Shown: in pieces, positions 13,817-25,497 of the stretch
Position numbering within the stretch: the first letter of the stretch is position 1
Layout: the number at the start of each line of letters is the position of its first letter
NCBI GenBank assembly: GCA_024138025.1
Contig: JAMXBD010001238.1
Location: 124,001 to 188,000 of the forward strand
Direction of reading: 5' to 3'
DNA from: Combretum micranthum
Lineage: Eukaryota; Streptophyta; Magnoliopsida; Myrtales; Combretaceae
DNA: 64,000 nucleotides
The notes under the pieces: generated by a model
What the model saw: only the letters and a program-made list of their open reading frames with translations
What the model was told of the DNA's origin: nothing
The model's database searches: none
Program-made: the position numbers and the translations under genes

Positions 13817-13957
13817 TTGTTTTTTTTTTTCCCTCCTGTGGGCAATAGTACTACAAGGTGTCCGCATAGGGCCATTACAATGCGCTAACAAAGGGAATCG
13901 AACTCAGTACCTCAATGATGAGGACTTGGACTGGATGCCACTAGACTACAAGGCCAT
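13817..13957 (-). mobile_element. tRNA-derived SINE, minus strand
   Basis: On the minus strand the element has a tRNA-like head with an A box, TAGTCTAGTGG (13938-13948). The B box AGTTCGATTCC follows at 13894-13904, at normal RNA polymerase III promoter spacing. About 60 further bases follow, and it ends in a poly(A) tail seen as 11 T on the + strand (13820-13830). Near-matching ATATAGGTT and ATATAGTTC blocks flank it and may be the target duplication. The body after the B box does not fold as a tRNA acceptor stem, so it is a SINE and not a tRNA gene. Confidence 0.8.
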
Positions 13958-15249
13958 TGACTATCAAATATATAGTTCGTGCTAATAATTACTAGCTTTC
14001 CTAAGTAATTAGCCCTATAGTCTTATTGTGTTATATGTTATACTAATATGAACTACGTATATATTATTGTCATAATTTGTTAAATTATAATGGTATTTAT
14101 TACAATAGTTCACTAATATTACGATATTGCTTACAATATGTTTATAAATCATATAGCATGGTTACAGGTTGATAAGTTATCATGATTGATATAATATTAG
14201 TAATATAATAATTATGGTCTTATTATTATTAACTTATTAAAATTGTCTTAATATTAAGATCAAGTATGGTATTATTTATTATATAACAAAATAATTTTTG
14301 TCGTTTTTGTTGTTATTATTTTCACTACAATGTATATTGTTAATTACCATACACTTTTGATGCTATTGATACTACTACTACTATAGAAATTATATTAATA
14401 GTTTGTCATATATTTATCATGTATCATGTGCTCAAAATAACCACATAATTAAACGGTAATGTGGAATATTTATGGGTATTAATTTTAGAACTTCTAAATT
14501 ATATTTTATAATTACTTTTTTTTTATGTTTTGATTATTTTCTTATGTAATAGATCATTTACATAATTTGAGTGACTTCCATTGGGTATTACTTACTTAAA
14601 AAGGTAGTGTTATTAGTTTCTTCAATATGTTCCTTCTTTAAAAGTTACTTCCTTAAGAGGCTACTTCTTTTATAAATAGTTTCTTTAATGGGTTACAATC
14701 ATATTTAATTACAAGTTTAATATGAAGTATTTATTTGCAATTGCTTTGAAAATTTACTTGTTAGACGTTATTTGATTTTATTTGTTTGATGAATCTAGAG
14801 ATGTATCTATTTTTATTTGTTGAAATTAAGGTTTTGCTTGGTGATTAATTAAGCTATTTCTTTTTTGAGAATTTTGGGCCATATTTACTATTTTTTGAGA
14901 TATTATTTTTATTATGTATATTTTTGAAATTGATTGGTAATTCTTTTAAATTTGCTAAAGCTTAATGATTACTTTGTTGATTTATTGTTGCTCATTGATT
15001 GCAAAAACTTAAGAAAATATTTGTTAGTGATTATTTGAATTTCTTAAACTATAAGTAAACCATTCATATTCTAATATTCTTAAATCGCGAAAAATCCGGA
15101 GTAATCTTTTCGACTTTTCCCAAAGCATTTCAATATTTTACACCATATTATTATCAATTATCAAAATTAGGTTATGCAAAATTAGGGGGTTTACAATAGA
15201 ATAGATAGTTAAACAAATATCACGTTATTAATTAAGAAGATTAATTCAA

Positions 15250-17890
15250 GTTGATGCAGTAATCATTATTTGAGTTAGTAGCTTAAGTGGAACATGCAGC
15301 TTCATCGAGTACTGCCAACAACAATTCATTAACTCGATTGTTGGGTAGATTCTTTAAGCTTTTTGAGACACCATCATCATTGCCTCCACATAGATCAATT
15401 CAGCATAATATCCATTCAAAATCAAGTGTCTCACCTATCAATGTTAAACCATATCGATACCAACACTTTTAAAAGGGGGAAATAGAGAGAAGAAGACACT
15501 ATACAGAACATCAGTCGTCCTTTTTCTTCATCGGTATTATTGGTAAAGAAGAAAGATAGCACGTGGAGGCTTTGCATCGATCACAAAGCCTTAAATCAAA
15601 TCACTGTTAAAGACAAATTTCCAATACCAATAATAGATGAGTTATGAGATGTGTTAAGACATGCAACTGTCTTTTCTAAATTAGATCTTAGGGTAGGATA
15701 TCACCAGATTCGAATGGAGTAAGAAGACGTGCACAAGACAACATTCATAACCCATGAAGGCCACTATGAATTTTTAGTTATGCCTTTTAGATTGTGCAAT
15801 AGTCCCACCACGTTTTATTTGATTATGAACAACATATTCAAGCCACAATTGAGGAAATTCGTGATTGTATTCTTCAATGACATATTGTTATATAGGGAGT
15901 CAACGAAAGCTCATGTTGCACACTTCTCGATGGTGTTCCAAATATTATTGGATAACAATTTTTATTCGAAAAAGATTAAGGGTTTGTTTGGATGGTCTGT
16001 TTTTCATTTGTATCTATATCAAAACAATACGTATAAATATGCTCGATTTATATATATTATCTATATTTAATCTATTTAATCTTTTCATAAGAATTGCCAA
16101 CTTTTTTTTGTTTGTAACTGTTTCTTGATAAATAATTTGTTAGAAAAAAGTGTTTATATTTATCGAGAAAGTTAGCAAAACAATATGCTTTTGGTGTAAA
16201 GTCGATTGAGTACTTAGAACATATTGTGTCTAAGGGTTTTGTAGGACCAGATCCTATTAAGATAGAACCATTTTCGAATGGTCAATACCTTTGAATATAA
16301 AGCAACTTCGGGCATTTTTAGGATACTATCGGAGGTTTATAAAGGGATTTGCCACTATTGTAGTACCTTGATCGACTTATTGAAGAAAGAAGCCTTTTTT
16401 TTTTCTAATGAAGCTCATAATTCATTTTTATAGCTAAAGCAGGCACTATGTTCTATACCTTTACTACTCTAACTTGTTGATTTTTCGAAGACTTTTGTTA
16501 TAGAGACAAATGCCTCTAGTAGGTACGAGAGCAGTGTTATTACAAGATGAAAGACCAATTTGTTGCTTTAGCAAGAAATTCTCCATACACATGTTGAAAA
16601 CTTCTACATACATTGGAAATTACATGCCTTGGTGGCAGTTGTATGAAAATGGAGACAGTATCTCATAGAGCATATCATTATACGTACAAACCATAGAAGT
16701 TTAAAAGAGTTGCTTACATAGGTCATACAAACACTTTATCAATAGAAATACTTAGTTAAGTTGTTAGGCTATGACTATAGTATTGTCATAAGGTAGAGAA
16801 AGATCGTACATGGCTGATGCACTTTCTCGATAGAATGATGGGCAATATGGCTATTTCTATGCCACAATGGACTTAATATCTCAATTAAAAGGAGATTATA
16901 CCTAATTACTAGAGTTCAGGGATATTATCAAACAAATGGAAGAGGGATAGTATGATCAGAGACCATTGAAATGGATCAATAGGGTGTTATATCATAAACA
17001 TCAACTATTCTTGGTTCCTACATCACAGGTTATTCCTTTAATACTAGCTAAATTTCATGATTCTCCAATAGGAAGTCATTTTGGTGTTGCTAAGACATAT
17101 CATCGAATTTCATCACCATTTTTCTAGGATGGCATGAGGAAAAGCAACAATAAGTTATTGTAGGAATTGTATGATTTGTCAGCAGATCAAGTATTCCACC
17201 AAATCACAACAAATATTACTCGATCTTATCACCCACAGACAGATGGATAACAAAGGTTTTAAACAGAGCGATTCAACTATAGTTGAGATGCTATGTTATG
17301 GATAAACCATGAGTAACGTCATATTTAACTTGGGTTGAATATTCTTGTAATACTTTAGTTCATGAAGGAAGTCAATTAACTCCCTTTCAATTGGTCTATG
17401 GTAGAGTTAATCCCATTATTCCTTTATATAGAGAAGATTCTAACATAACAGCAGTAGATATGGATTTACCACTCGAGATGAAGTTTTAACTTAGTTGAAA
17501 GCCAACTTATTGAAAGTGTAACAGAGAATGAAGAAGAATGTTGACATCCATAGGACTGTTGTTACATTTAGCCTAGGTAACCTGGTGTTTGTAAAGTTAC
17601 AACCATACAAACAAATTTTCGCAAGATAGGCCTTTGTACAAAACTATCCAAACGCTATCATGGACCTTATTGAATCATGAAGCATATTGGAAATAATGCC
17701 TACGATATTATGTTCCCGGAGGGAGCTAAAATACATAATGTATTTCATGTTTCAGTCCTAAAGAAATTTGTTGGACAGAATGTTCCAACACTAGACCTAC
17801 CCACTGAGGTCTATAAGAACAATCTGATGGTTAAAATATTACCTATTTTGGCCAATCGACAAATTTTGAGGAACCATATATGGGTATCTT
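15250..17890 (+). pseudogene. Decayed pol of chromovirus G1
   Basis: Reverse transcriptase motifs run from about 15535 ([28 protein letters not shown]) through [12 protein letters not shown]. At the catalytic box the first Asp is Asn, FFNDIL at 15870-15887. A MITE-like insert interrupts it at 15981-16185, after which GVKSIEYL..HIVSKG continues. RNase H remnants lie at 16370-16860. The integrase HHCC region (FHDSPIGSHFGVAKTY) lies near 17051-17098. Most of the integrase catalytic core is deleted, and only YHPQTDG near 17230 remains. The C-terminal part keeps HNVFHVSVLKKFVG at 17737-17778. Many in-frame stops and frameshifts make it non-coding today. Confidence 0.85.
15981..16185 (+). mobile_element. 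MITE-like insertion M1 in G1 reverse transcriptase
   Basis: It starts GGTTTGTTTGGATGG and can be aligned base by base to the element at 27199-27423, including the shared TTCTTGATAAATAATTTG block. It splits the reverse transcriptase reading frame, so its edges are set by where protein similarity stops and resumes. The right terminal repeat is degenerate. The TIR wording (GGTCTGTTTGG) recalls Tourist-like PIF/Harbinger MITEs, but no clean target duplication was resolved. Confidence 0.65.
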
Positions 17891-18023
17891 AGATCCTCGT
17901 AGTAGTAGGGATTACTATAAGAGGATGCTATTTGGGAAGATCTATCAGGGTCTCAAACTTCATACCCAGATTTTCACCTCGAGGACAAGGTGTTGTCTCA
18001 ACGAGCGGAGCAAATTATTATAG

Positions 18024-18515
18024 TAAAGAGTACAAGAAAAAAGATACAACCTCGTTAGATGGAAGATTACGCAATATAGTATTTGATAATTATTAATTTA
18101 ACAAAAGTAATTACATGTAACAAATAATAGGACCAAGTCAAATAGGTTATGACAAATGCAACTACCGTAACTGTTAGAGTCATATCTTTAACTGCATGTA
18201 ATAAAAATAACAAATTTATGCGCATGGATTGCTATGAATAGACATTTGATGAATGGAATCGGATCATATCCTAGTTTTACTAACAGTGTGTCTCATTTAT
18301 GAGTCACAAGGAGTATAAGCAACTCAAAATTGCTCAAATTAGACCTACAATCAAACAAACATATATTATATAGGAAACCTTAATTCTTGAGAGAAAACAC
18401 TTGAGACTGAGAGAGAAAGACTTATTTGTTTTGTGAGACTTAAGTGACAGAGGAGGTACGAGAGATAAGATTAAGTATCATTAAAATGGTTGAGCTTAAT
18501 GTAATAGTGGGTTGT
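18024..18515 (+). mobile_element. 3' LTR of chromovirus G1, interrupted near its end
   Basis: It matches 6659-7150 along its length with many substitutions, and the TATA box has decayed to TATGAATA. It is cut at 18515 by LTR family A copy II. The missing last 30 or so bases appear to resume at about 26644, where TGGTCCAATAATGTTC resembles the end of the 5' LTR. Confidence 0.75.
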
Positions 18516-20043
18516 TGTCACGCCCCGATGGGTACCCTAAACATGGCAGTCCGCTGTACGTAATATTAAAGCCTAGGAATGACTACCTCAGTCACGCAAA
18601 GGCTTCCATATCATGTACAAGGCGTATATCACAACCAAGGGAACGCATCGGAGTAGCGCAATTTATATTGATAATAAATAAGTAACAAGGCCAAAAGAAT
18701 ACTTATCATAAAACATAAACATATTAAATTACAATTCTTAGGGGTATGTCCTTCTATTGTCTTCAAATAAATATACATCTTAGAATCTCCAAAATACTAA
18801 CATATAATTCATTATATATAAAGAACCTTACAAAATTACTTCATCTTATATTTCCATTTCCTTCATAGAAGCTTAACTTCCTTCCATGACTTCTTTAATG
18901 TCATGATCCTCAATTTAAGCCACGGGTATACCTGTTTCAACAAAATTTATAGGGGTATAAGCTACAACTAGCTTAGTGAGATATTCCTTTTCATTCGCAC
19001 CATATTTTCAAACAAGTTCATTTAGATTTTCACACATATGCTATGCGTATAATGCAACAATCACGTGATTACGCAAATATATATATAGTTATCCGGAAAC
19101 CATATATATAACGGATTTACCCCTCCATATCGAAGGTTAGGGAATCGGTGATGAAGATCATCGATCTTCTATTGCTAGTCGCCAGGTCCCCACCCAAAGC
19201 GTTTGGTTGGCTCGGCTTCGAACCTAAAGTCGTATTCCCCGGGCGATTTAGATTCTCTAGGAAGGAACATGGCCCATGTCACAGTACGATAACAGCCAAT
19301 CCAACTCTACGTGTAGGAGTAGCAGCCTTCCAAAAGAAATGTGACTCGATGGATGCTATGCATGAGCGTTTTATTTTTTTTCTTAAGCCAAACCTTATTA
19401 AGGTTTATTAAGGGGCGATCAATCAATTTAGCAAATAATAAGCAGTCATATAAATATGAAAACAAAAATACTTAAATAGGCAGTTTGAAGTTGCGATATT
19501 CTTAATTCTCATTTTAACGCATTAACATAGAATCACATATATATACATAACCCCGAATTCCCCAAATATATATCCATTTTTATCTTTTCTTAATATACTA
19601 GTGCTACTACTTTACAAGCATAAGCGAGGTAACGGAATTAAGAGGAATAGCTCACTCGTCTATTTTGCAATCTTCTTAGTCGTAGTAATCCTCAGGAAGA
19701 GTAATCTCGTATCCTTCGTTACCTAGACAAAAGAAATACCCGGGATGAGTATTTCATAGAAATTCTACTTGAACTTTCTAATTTTATTTCACTATGTTCG
19801 TCATATTCGTATAGAATGAAGATCCAATTTAAAATAGCCATAATTTGCTTATTTTAACTTAGAATTTCGCATATAATATACCGTTTTCTACCTATTCGAA
19901 AAGATCTATCCATTTCTAAGGTTATCTTCGTTATATAAGGTCATTTGGGTTCCGAAAACATTGGGTACAGATTTAAAACGAATATTTCTAAATTTTTGCA
20001 AAACCATTTCCTAACTCAACTTCATTCAAAAATCCTTTAGTAA

Positions 20044-20068
20044 ATATATATATATATATATATATATA
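20044..20068. repeat. (TA)n microsatellite
   Basis: About 12 TA units lie within LTR family A copy II. Confidence 0.9.
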
Positions 20069-21380
20069 CATAATTGATAAATCTCTTTAGTACATAAATA
20101 AGCTCACTTTATATGAAAAAGTTATAATGGTAGTATCTCAACAATTTATTTCATAAAAACAATTCTCTTTAAAGTGTTAAAACTCATCTTGATAAATTTC
20201 TTTTCGAGTATTTGGAAGAAATTTTATATTTTCATAGGTTATTATAAATTAGTATATTCTTATTTTATTTTCTTCATTCTTTTTCCAAAAACAAGTAAAT
20301 TTTTCCTTTAACCTTAGTCTTTCATAAATTTTACTTCTAGTGATAAAAGATCAAAGTTATCAAGGTGTAAAGACCGGCATGCTCAATTCTCAAATTAAGC
20401 ACACCAAGTCCCCAACCACGTATAACTCTTACGAATTATATGTAAGGTTGTCTTTAAAGAAGGTGTTTATGTTGAACATTGCTATCCGATTTTAAAATTT
20501 ATGAAATCGTTTAGTTAGATTTTCGGATAACTGGATTTAGCAGCGGAAATAAATTTTATAAATCAATTTAGAAATAAAGACACTTCAAAACTTCCACTCT
20601 TACAAATGGAAAAGCTTTCACTTAAACAAATTTTTACAAAAGCTTAGTTACAAAACATGGGCATTAACAAGCCCTTAATGAAAATACAAATTTATAAATG
20701 AATCCAGTCTCTATAAAGCAAACAAAAGGAGAAACAAAACAACTAAACTATTCAACGCTCCTGACTCATATCGCTCATCCATAATCCTTCCCGAGTCAAC
20801 GGAAGCACCCAAAAACTCGACACAACATCATCAACGACAACAACATCATCATATCATCATCTCATCGTCCGTCATTACCAACAACAACAAGGACTTATCA
20901 TTATCAACTTCATCAACATCATCTTTATCCACAATAATACCTGTAAAAAGAATAACAACAACTATAATGAGCCGAAGCCCAGTACACAGTAATACAATCA
21001 CACACGGAGTGGCACACGAGCTTTAACTAAATGCAATGCGTCAATCCACAAGTTATTATCTTTTCATTGAAATAAACAAATCAACAATGGAGCACTCACA
21101 CTCCGGAACAAGCCAATTGGAATCTGGGGATCCTGAGTAACGCTCACGACGCTCAGGGGGTTGATATAAGCAGCCCGAATACTTATATCTCCTAGATAAC
21201 GTTACACTGAAAAATAAACAGTAATCTCATCCAGGACTCATAGTCGCTACTTAACTTCACTTAACTTAATCCATGATATAATTTAATTCACATGCTCCCA
21301 TAAACATTGAATTAAATCATATTACTTCCTCTCGAGATTAAGTAAACGTTACGCAGTTACCACATTCCTTATCGATTACC

Positions 21381-21533
21381 CGCCGAGCCTAGTCATTGCA
21401 TCATGACTATTGGCCTAAGAGCCTATTATAATATTGTCATTGCATCATGACAATCCGCCGAGCCAAATCATTGCATCATGATAAGTGGCCTAAGCGTTTA
21501 TTCTAACCTTGTCATTGCATCATGACAAGTTGT
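21381..21533. repeat. 75-bp tandem duplication with four palindrome-like cores
   Basis: GTCATTGCATCATGAC occurs at 21392-21407, 21436-21451 and 21511-21526, and a one-step variant at 21467-21482. Spacings are 44, 31 and 44 bases, so the arrangement is two copies of a 75-bp unit that each carry two cores. Each core is a GTCAT..ATGAC inverted pair. GGCCTAAG and CGCCGAGCC also repeat in register. Confidence 0.85.
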
Positions 21534-22915
21534 CGCTCATCGGATCGGATTCAACGACTTAATGCACAATCAACACTCATCAATTATTAAGCCAAGTTTA
21601 AGTCTTAACCAGTTTAGAATGCCTATCCTAACATTCAACACGCAAGTTACTGCGTACCTTGAATATGAAATCCAAACAGAGTCTCAGAAGATAGAGTAGA
21701 AGTGATCTCAGAAGATATATCTCATATCTACCACTGGTTCAAGAACAACTCTTAAAGAACCTAACAACATCCACTTCAACAAACTCACTACAAGAAGTTG
21801 TATCAATTATTCACTAATCTCTAACTCATTTTATTAAATCCTATTTGATCAGACACTAATGTGGAACCCCACTATGGCTGCGAAGATCGCCTCGCCAAAA
21901 TATGGACAGTTCTCATTTGTCTGTCAAAGAATTCGTTTTCTCTTTATTTACAGTGTTTTATTACAAAAGCATTAACAAAGAATTCATAAACCAAAAACAT
22001 TCATTTTCCAAGTAAACACACATTTGAAACAACATATTCCCCATATTAATCAAAGATCATCCTAATTCATTCATTTAATCCAATTATTTGTTACTAACCC
22101 ATTTTAGGCTAACCTTAGTCAATTTGATTAAAATTAGTCATTTGATTCATTTACTAAGTCAAGTTGATTAAACATAGACAATCTAATTCATTTTGGCTTA
22201 GTAAAGTTCATTAAGTCAAATTGGACTTAGATTAATTACTAATTCATTATACATCTAAGATCTAGTCACTTAACCCCAAGTTAGCTTAAACCTAGCCAAA
22301 TTCATCAAAGTTAAACAATTTAATCCATTTTAGTTCATTCAAGTTCATTTAGTCAAGTTGAACCTAGGTTTGTTAACTAAGTTCATTTAAGTTCAAGCTA
22401 ATCATAAGAACAAATAATAAACAAATCTTAAACTTAGCATGAAGGAAATTCAAATAAATTCATATAGATACATAAGTCATCATTTATATACTTACCAAGA
22501 TCATTTAGTTTCATTAAGTCATCACAACATAAATCAAGCAATGGAAATCATATATACAATATAACTACTTTTAGTTTAATACTCATAGAAATTCAATTAT
22601 TTGTTGAATTTATAAATCTATCTAAATCATGCTTAATTATATCCCTTGATCATCATTACATCAAATATCACTTATCTATCTCATTTTAGCTCAAAAAGAT
22701 CCATTTCCTAAGCAAAAACACATTTAACAAACAAAACAAGTTTTTGACTTTGTTTGAAAAATACAAAGGCTGGAAAGAACTAAATTTTAAGTATTGATAA
22801 TTTCAGAATTTGTAAAAACTCAAAACATGAAAATTGTAGATCTCTTTTTAATCTTTCCAACACAATTTGAATCACCTCAATCGGAGGTCGTATGAAAAAG
22901 TTATGACTAATTTAC

Positions 22916-23060
22916 AAAACAGCATCACGTCAGGGAAGAAATCCGCGAGCGCTACACCCTTGGCAACGGGGCGTTTTGAAGGCCGTTTTGACTCAGGGGA
23001 AATGAAATTTTTTGACCCGAGAGCACTACACCCTTGGCAACGGGGCGTTTTGACAGGTGT
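22916..23060. repeat. 74-bp tandem duplication in LTR family B
   Basis: A 28-base block with core CCCTTGGCAACGGGGCG occurs identically at 22952-22979 and 23026-23053. Weaker similarity in the bases between (CAGGG, GCGAGCGC/GAGAGCAC) indicates a diverged tandem unit. Confidence 0.75.
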
Positions 23061-25489
23061 ATTGACATATTTACGAAATTCCTTGTTTCAAACACTAATT
23101 TTACAAAATTTTTACACTTCAAACCTTCTCCAAAACACTTTACAACCATCATACTACACCCTACATCTATTCTAACATCCTTAAACATGCATAAACTTCA
23201 CATTCACCACATCAAACATCTCAAACTTCATCAACTTATAACTACTATTCATCTTCTTCCTCCTTCACAACCCGACCTCCAACAAGCATGTATCAATAAA
23301 TACATAAATAAACAGCACTCTCAACCCAATTCAACATTAACTCATCAATTACAAATGCAAATAACAAGTAAAAACAAAGAGAAATAGAAAACGAAAACTT
23401 AGCTTTTTGGCTAAATCATGCAATTCCTTCTTCTTCTTCTTGTTTCAATTTGGTTTATCTCCTCCTATCTTCATCTCCTACTTGATTTCTTCTTATTCCT
23501 TTTGAAAGTGAGATTTGGGGAGATGAATTTGAGAGAAATAAGAGAGAAAAGAGAGAAAGAAAAGAGAAAGAAAGGAGAGAGAGAGAAAAACGAATTTACA
23601 AAGGAAGAAGAGAAATAAGGAGGCAGCAAAAAGAAAACTAAAAGGAAAAAAATAAAGTTAAAATTAGAATATTTTAAAATAAAGGTATCGGATTTAGAAC
23701 TTTCAGATTAATATCTTTAGTTCTAGAAGCATTTAAAAGATAATTTTAGAACCGATAGGTTAGAAATTAAGAACTTATAATAAGAACTTAATTTAGGAAT
23801 CTATTTTGAATGAAAGATATTTAATTTGAGTTCGGGTTTAAGAACTGATATTTTTATTCAAGCAAATGAACTCAAATTTTGTAAAGATTTAGGAATTAGT
23901 GTTTAAGCTAAGAATTAAGAGTTTAGGAATCCTCTAAACATTTCAATGACTTGTTTAGAGAATTTAGATTTCAAATCTCAAATTTCATTTAATTAATTAC
24001 TAATTTAACTTTGTCAACTTGTCTATTTATATCCTATGATTAATTTAATTCATTCAAATCTATTTAAACCCAATTTCTAATATATGTGAAGATTTGGGTA
24101 TTTCACAAGGTGTGTTAAGTTGTTGAAAACCTATTTATGAATTTGTATTTAGAATGGTTTTAGAAAATTAATCTTTTCTTTACATATTTTTTTGTTTAAA
24201 ATATAAGTTCTTGTTTTTCAAAATTTGATATTTCATTTTCTCTATTTTATTTGAAAATAATCAGTTTTATTGATAAAAAAATCATTTGTTTTTTATCTTA
24301 CCATACTTTGTATTATTTGGAAATAAGTTCTTTCTTTAGAAATTTGAAAATCATTATTTTTCTAAGTGGGTTGATAACTTATGAGTTGATTTTTATCTTA
24401 ACTTTGAAAACTAGTTTGTTCCTTGGTTTTGTCATGGAGTTTAAAAGAGTTTTAATCTTTAAGCTTTTTGTGAAAACTTTGAAAACTAACAAATTATTTT
24501 ACTAAAACTTAGGTTACCATGATATATAAAGAGAGTATTTATTTCTTATGTTTCTTTGGTACAACTATCTTTGTTATTTAAGAAAACTTTGAGAAAAATC
24601 TATTTTCATGTTGTTGATAATAACTTCATTATTTTGTAACAAGTCACATAATAGAAAATTTAGTTTTAAGTTCCTTTAATAAAGTAAAATTCTTCTTTTA
24701 AATTAGTTGAGACAATATCATTATGTAGGTGCAAGTATTGTGAGCATATAAAATAATAAGAACATGAAAAAGTACTAGAAACAAATAATAATAAGCAAGA
24801 TATAAAATATCAAGTATTAGGAGCCTTAGCTTCATCAAGGTATCCCGATCAAGTATTGGGAGCCTTAGCTTCATCAAGGCATCTCGGGACTAAGAATAGA
24901 CTAGTCCCAAAAGAATAAAGAAAATAAATAAAAGGTTGTTTTGACTTGATATGGACAAGTCTAAGACTAGAAAGACCAGTCTTAAGGAAATAGCATGAAA
25001 TAAATAAATTGCAAAGCATGAAATTAAATAAATAACAAGTGAGCTTATATGCTCTAAAAATTTATATATATAAATACATAAATATATTTAGTTAGATATA
25101 AATAAAGAATTAGCACTATAACAACAATAAAATCAACATAACATAATAAAATAGGAAGTTCATGTACAAGAACAAAACATGAACATCTTGTTGTTTTACT
25201 ACTCATATAAGTTTCAAAACAACATCATAGTCATGTTAAGTTATATGACATGAGTAAATAAATGGTTGGAAGAAATCTTTACCTAAAGTGTTTTATGTGG
25301 TTTGAAGATGGTAGTGAATGTGTGGTTATGTGGTTATTGAGAAATGGTAGTTGTAGAGAGAGATTTTATGAGTATTTGGTGAAAGAGAATTTTGGTAGAG
25401 GAAAATATTGTGGAGAGAGTTTATGTAGTGAATTTGAGAGAGTTTTGGTAGTAGAATGAATTGTGTGAAAGAATGAAGGAGAAAGGGGG

Positions 25490-25497
25490 TATTTATA
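25490..25497 (-). promoter_or_regulatory. TATA box of family A LTR copy II
   Basis: TATAAATA followed by a C-rich stretch on the minus strand has equivalents in copies I and III. Confidence 0.55.

Larger units (their letters stand above)
8418..15195 (-). mobile_element. Solo LTR, family A copy I, inside G1
   Basis: The segment starts TGTCACGC and ends GGGTTTACA, so it has TG..CA ends. It aligns along much of its length with the copy at 18516-26638. Read in transcription direction (minus) it begins TGTAAACCC. A TATA box (TATAAATA on the minus strand) lies at 11678-11685, followed by repeats rich in AT. Flanking hexamers ATATAA (8412-8417) and ATAGAA (15196-15201) are a near-match target duplication. 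G1 protease ends at its left and reverse transcriptase begins at its right, which shows it was inserted into G1. It is larger than copy II because of an internal tandem duplication and later insertions. No internal coding domain is present, hence solo LTR. Confidence 0.7.
20366..24105 (-). mobile_element. Solo LTR, family B, nested in family A copy II
   Basis: The segment runs from TGTAAAGACC to GGGTATTTCA and is flanked by a perfect 5-bp target duplication, CAAGG (20361-20365 and 24106-24110). The host LTR continues on both sides. TG..CA ends, 3,740 bp and no coding domain make a solo LTR the best reading. A CT-rich run on the minus strand (about 23530-23590) and LTR-typical wording around GTCATAACTTTTTCATACGA on the same strand suggest minus orientation. 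Confidence 0.75.

Noticed and set aside
13890..13957. tRNA gene on the minus strand
   Set aside because: A and B boxes are present, but no acceptor stem closes and a poly(A) tail follows, so it is a SINE head.
13800..13985. Small + strand open frame
   Set aside because: It is the antisense of the tRNA-derived SINE, not a gene.
21381..21533. CRISPR-like repeat-spacer pattern
   Set aside because: Only four imperfect cores with alternating 44/31 spacing and repeated spacers in a plant LTR; it is a 75-bp tandem duplication.
22867..23618. Open frames in LTR B, up to 117 codons
   Set aside because: No domain, low-complexity composition, and overlapping frames within a noncoding LTR.
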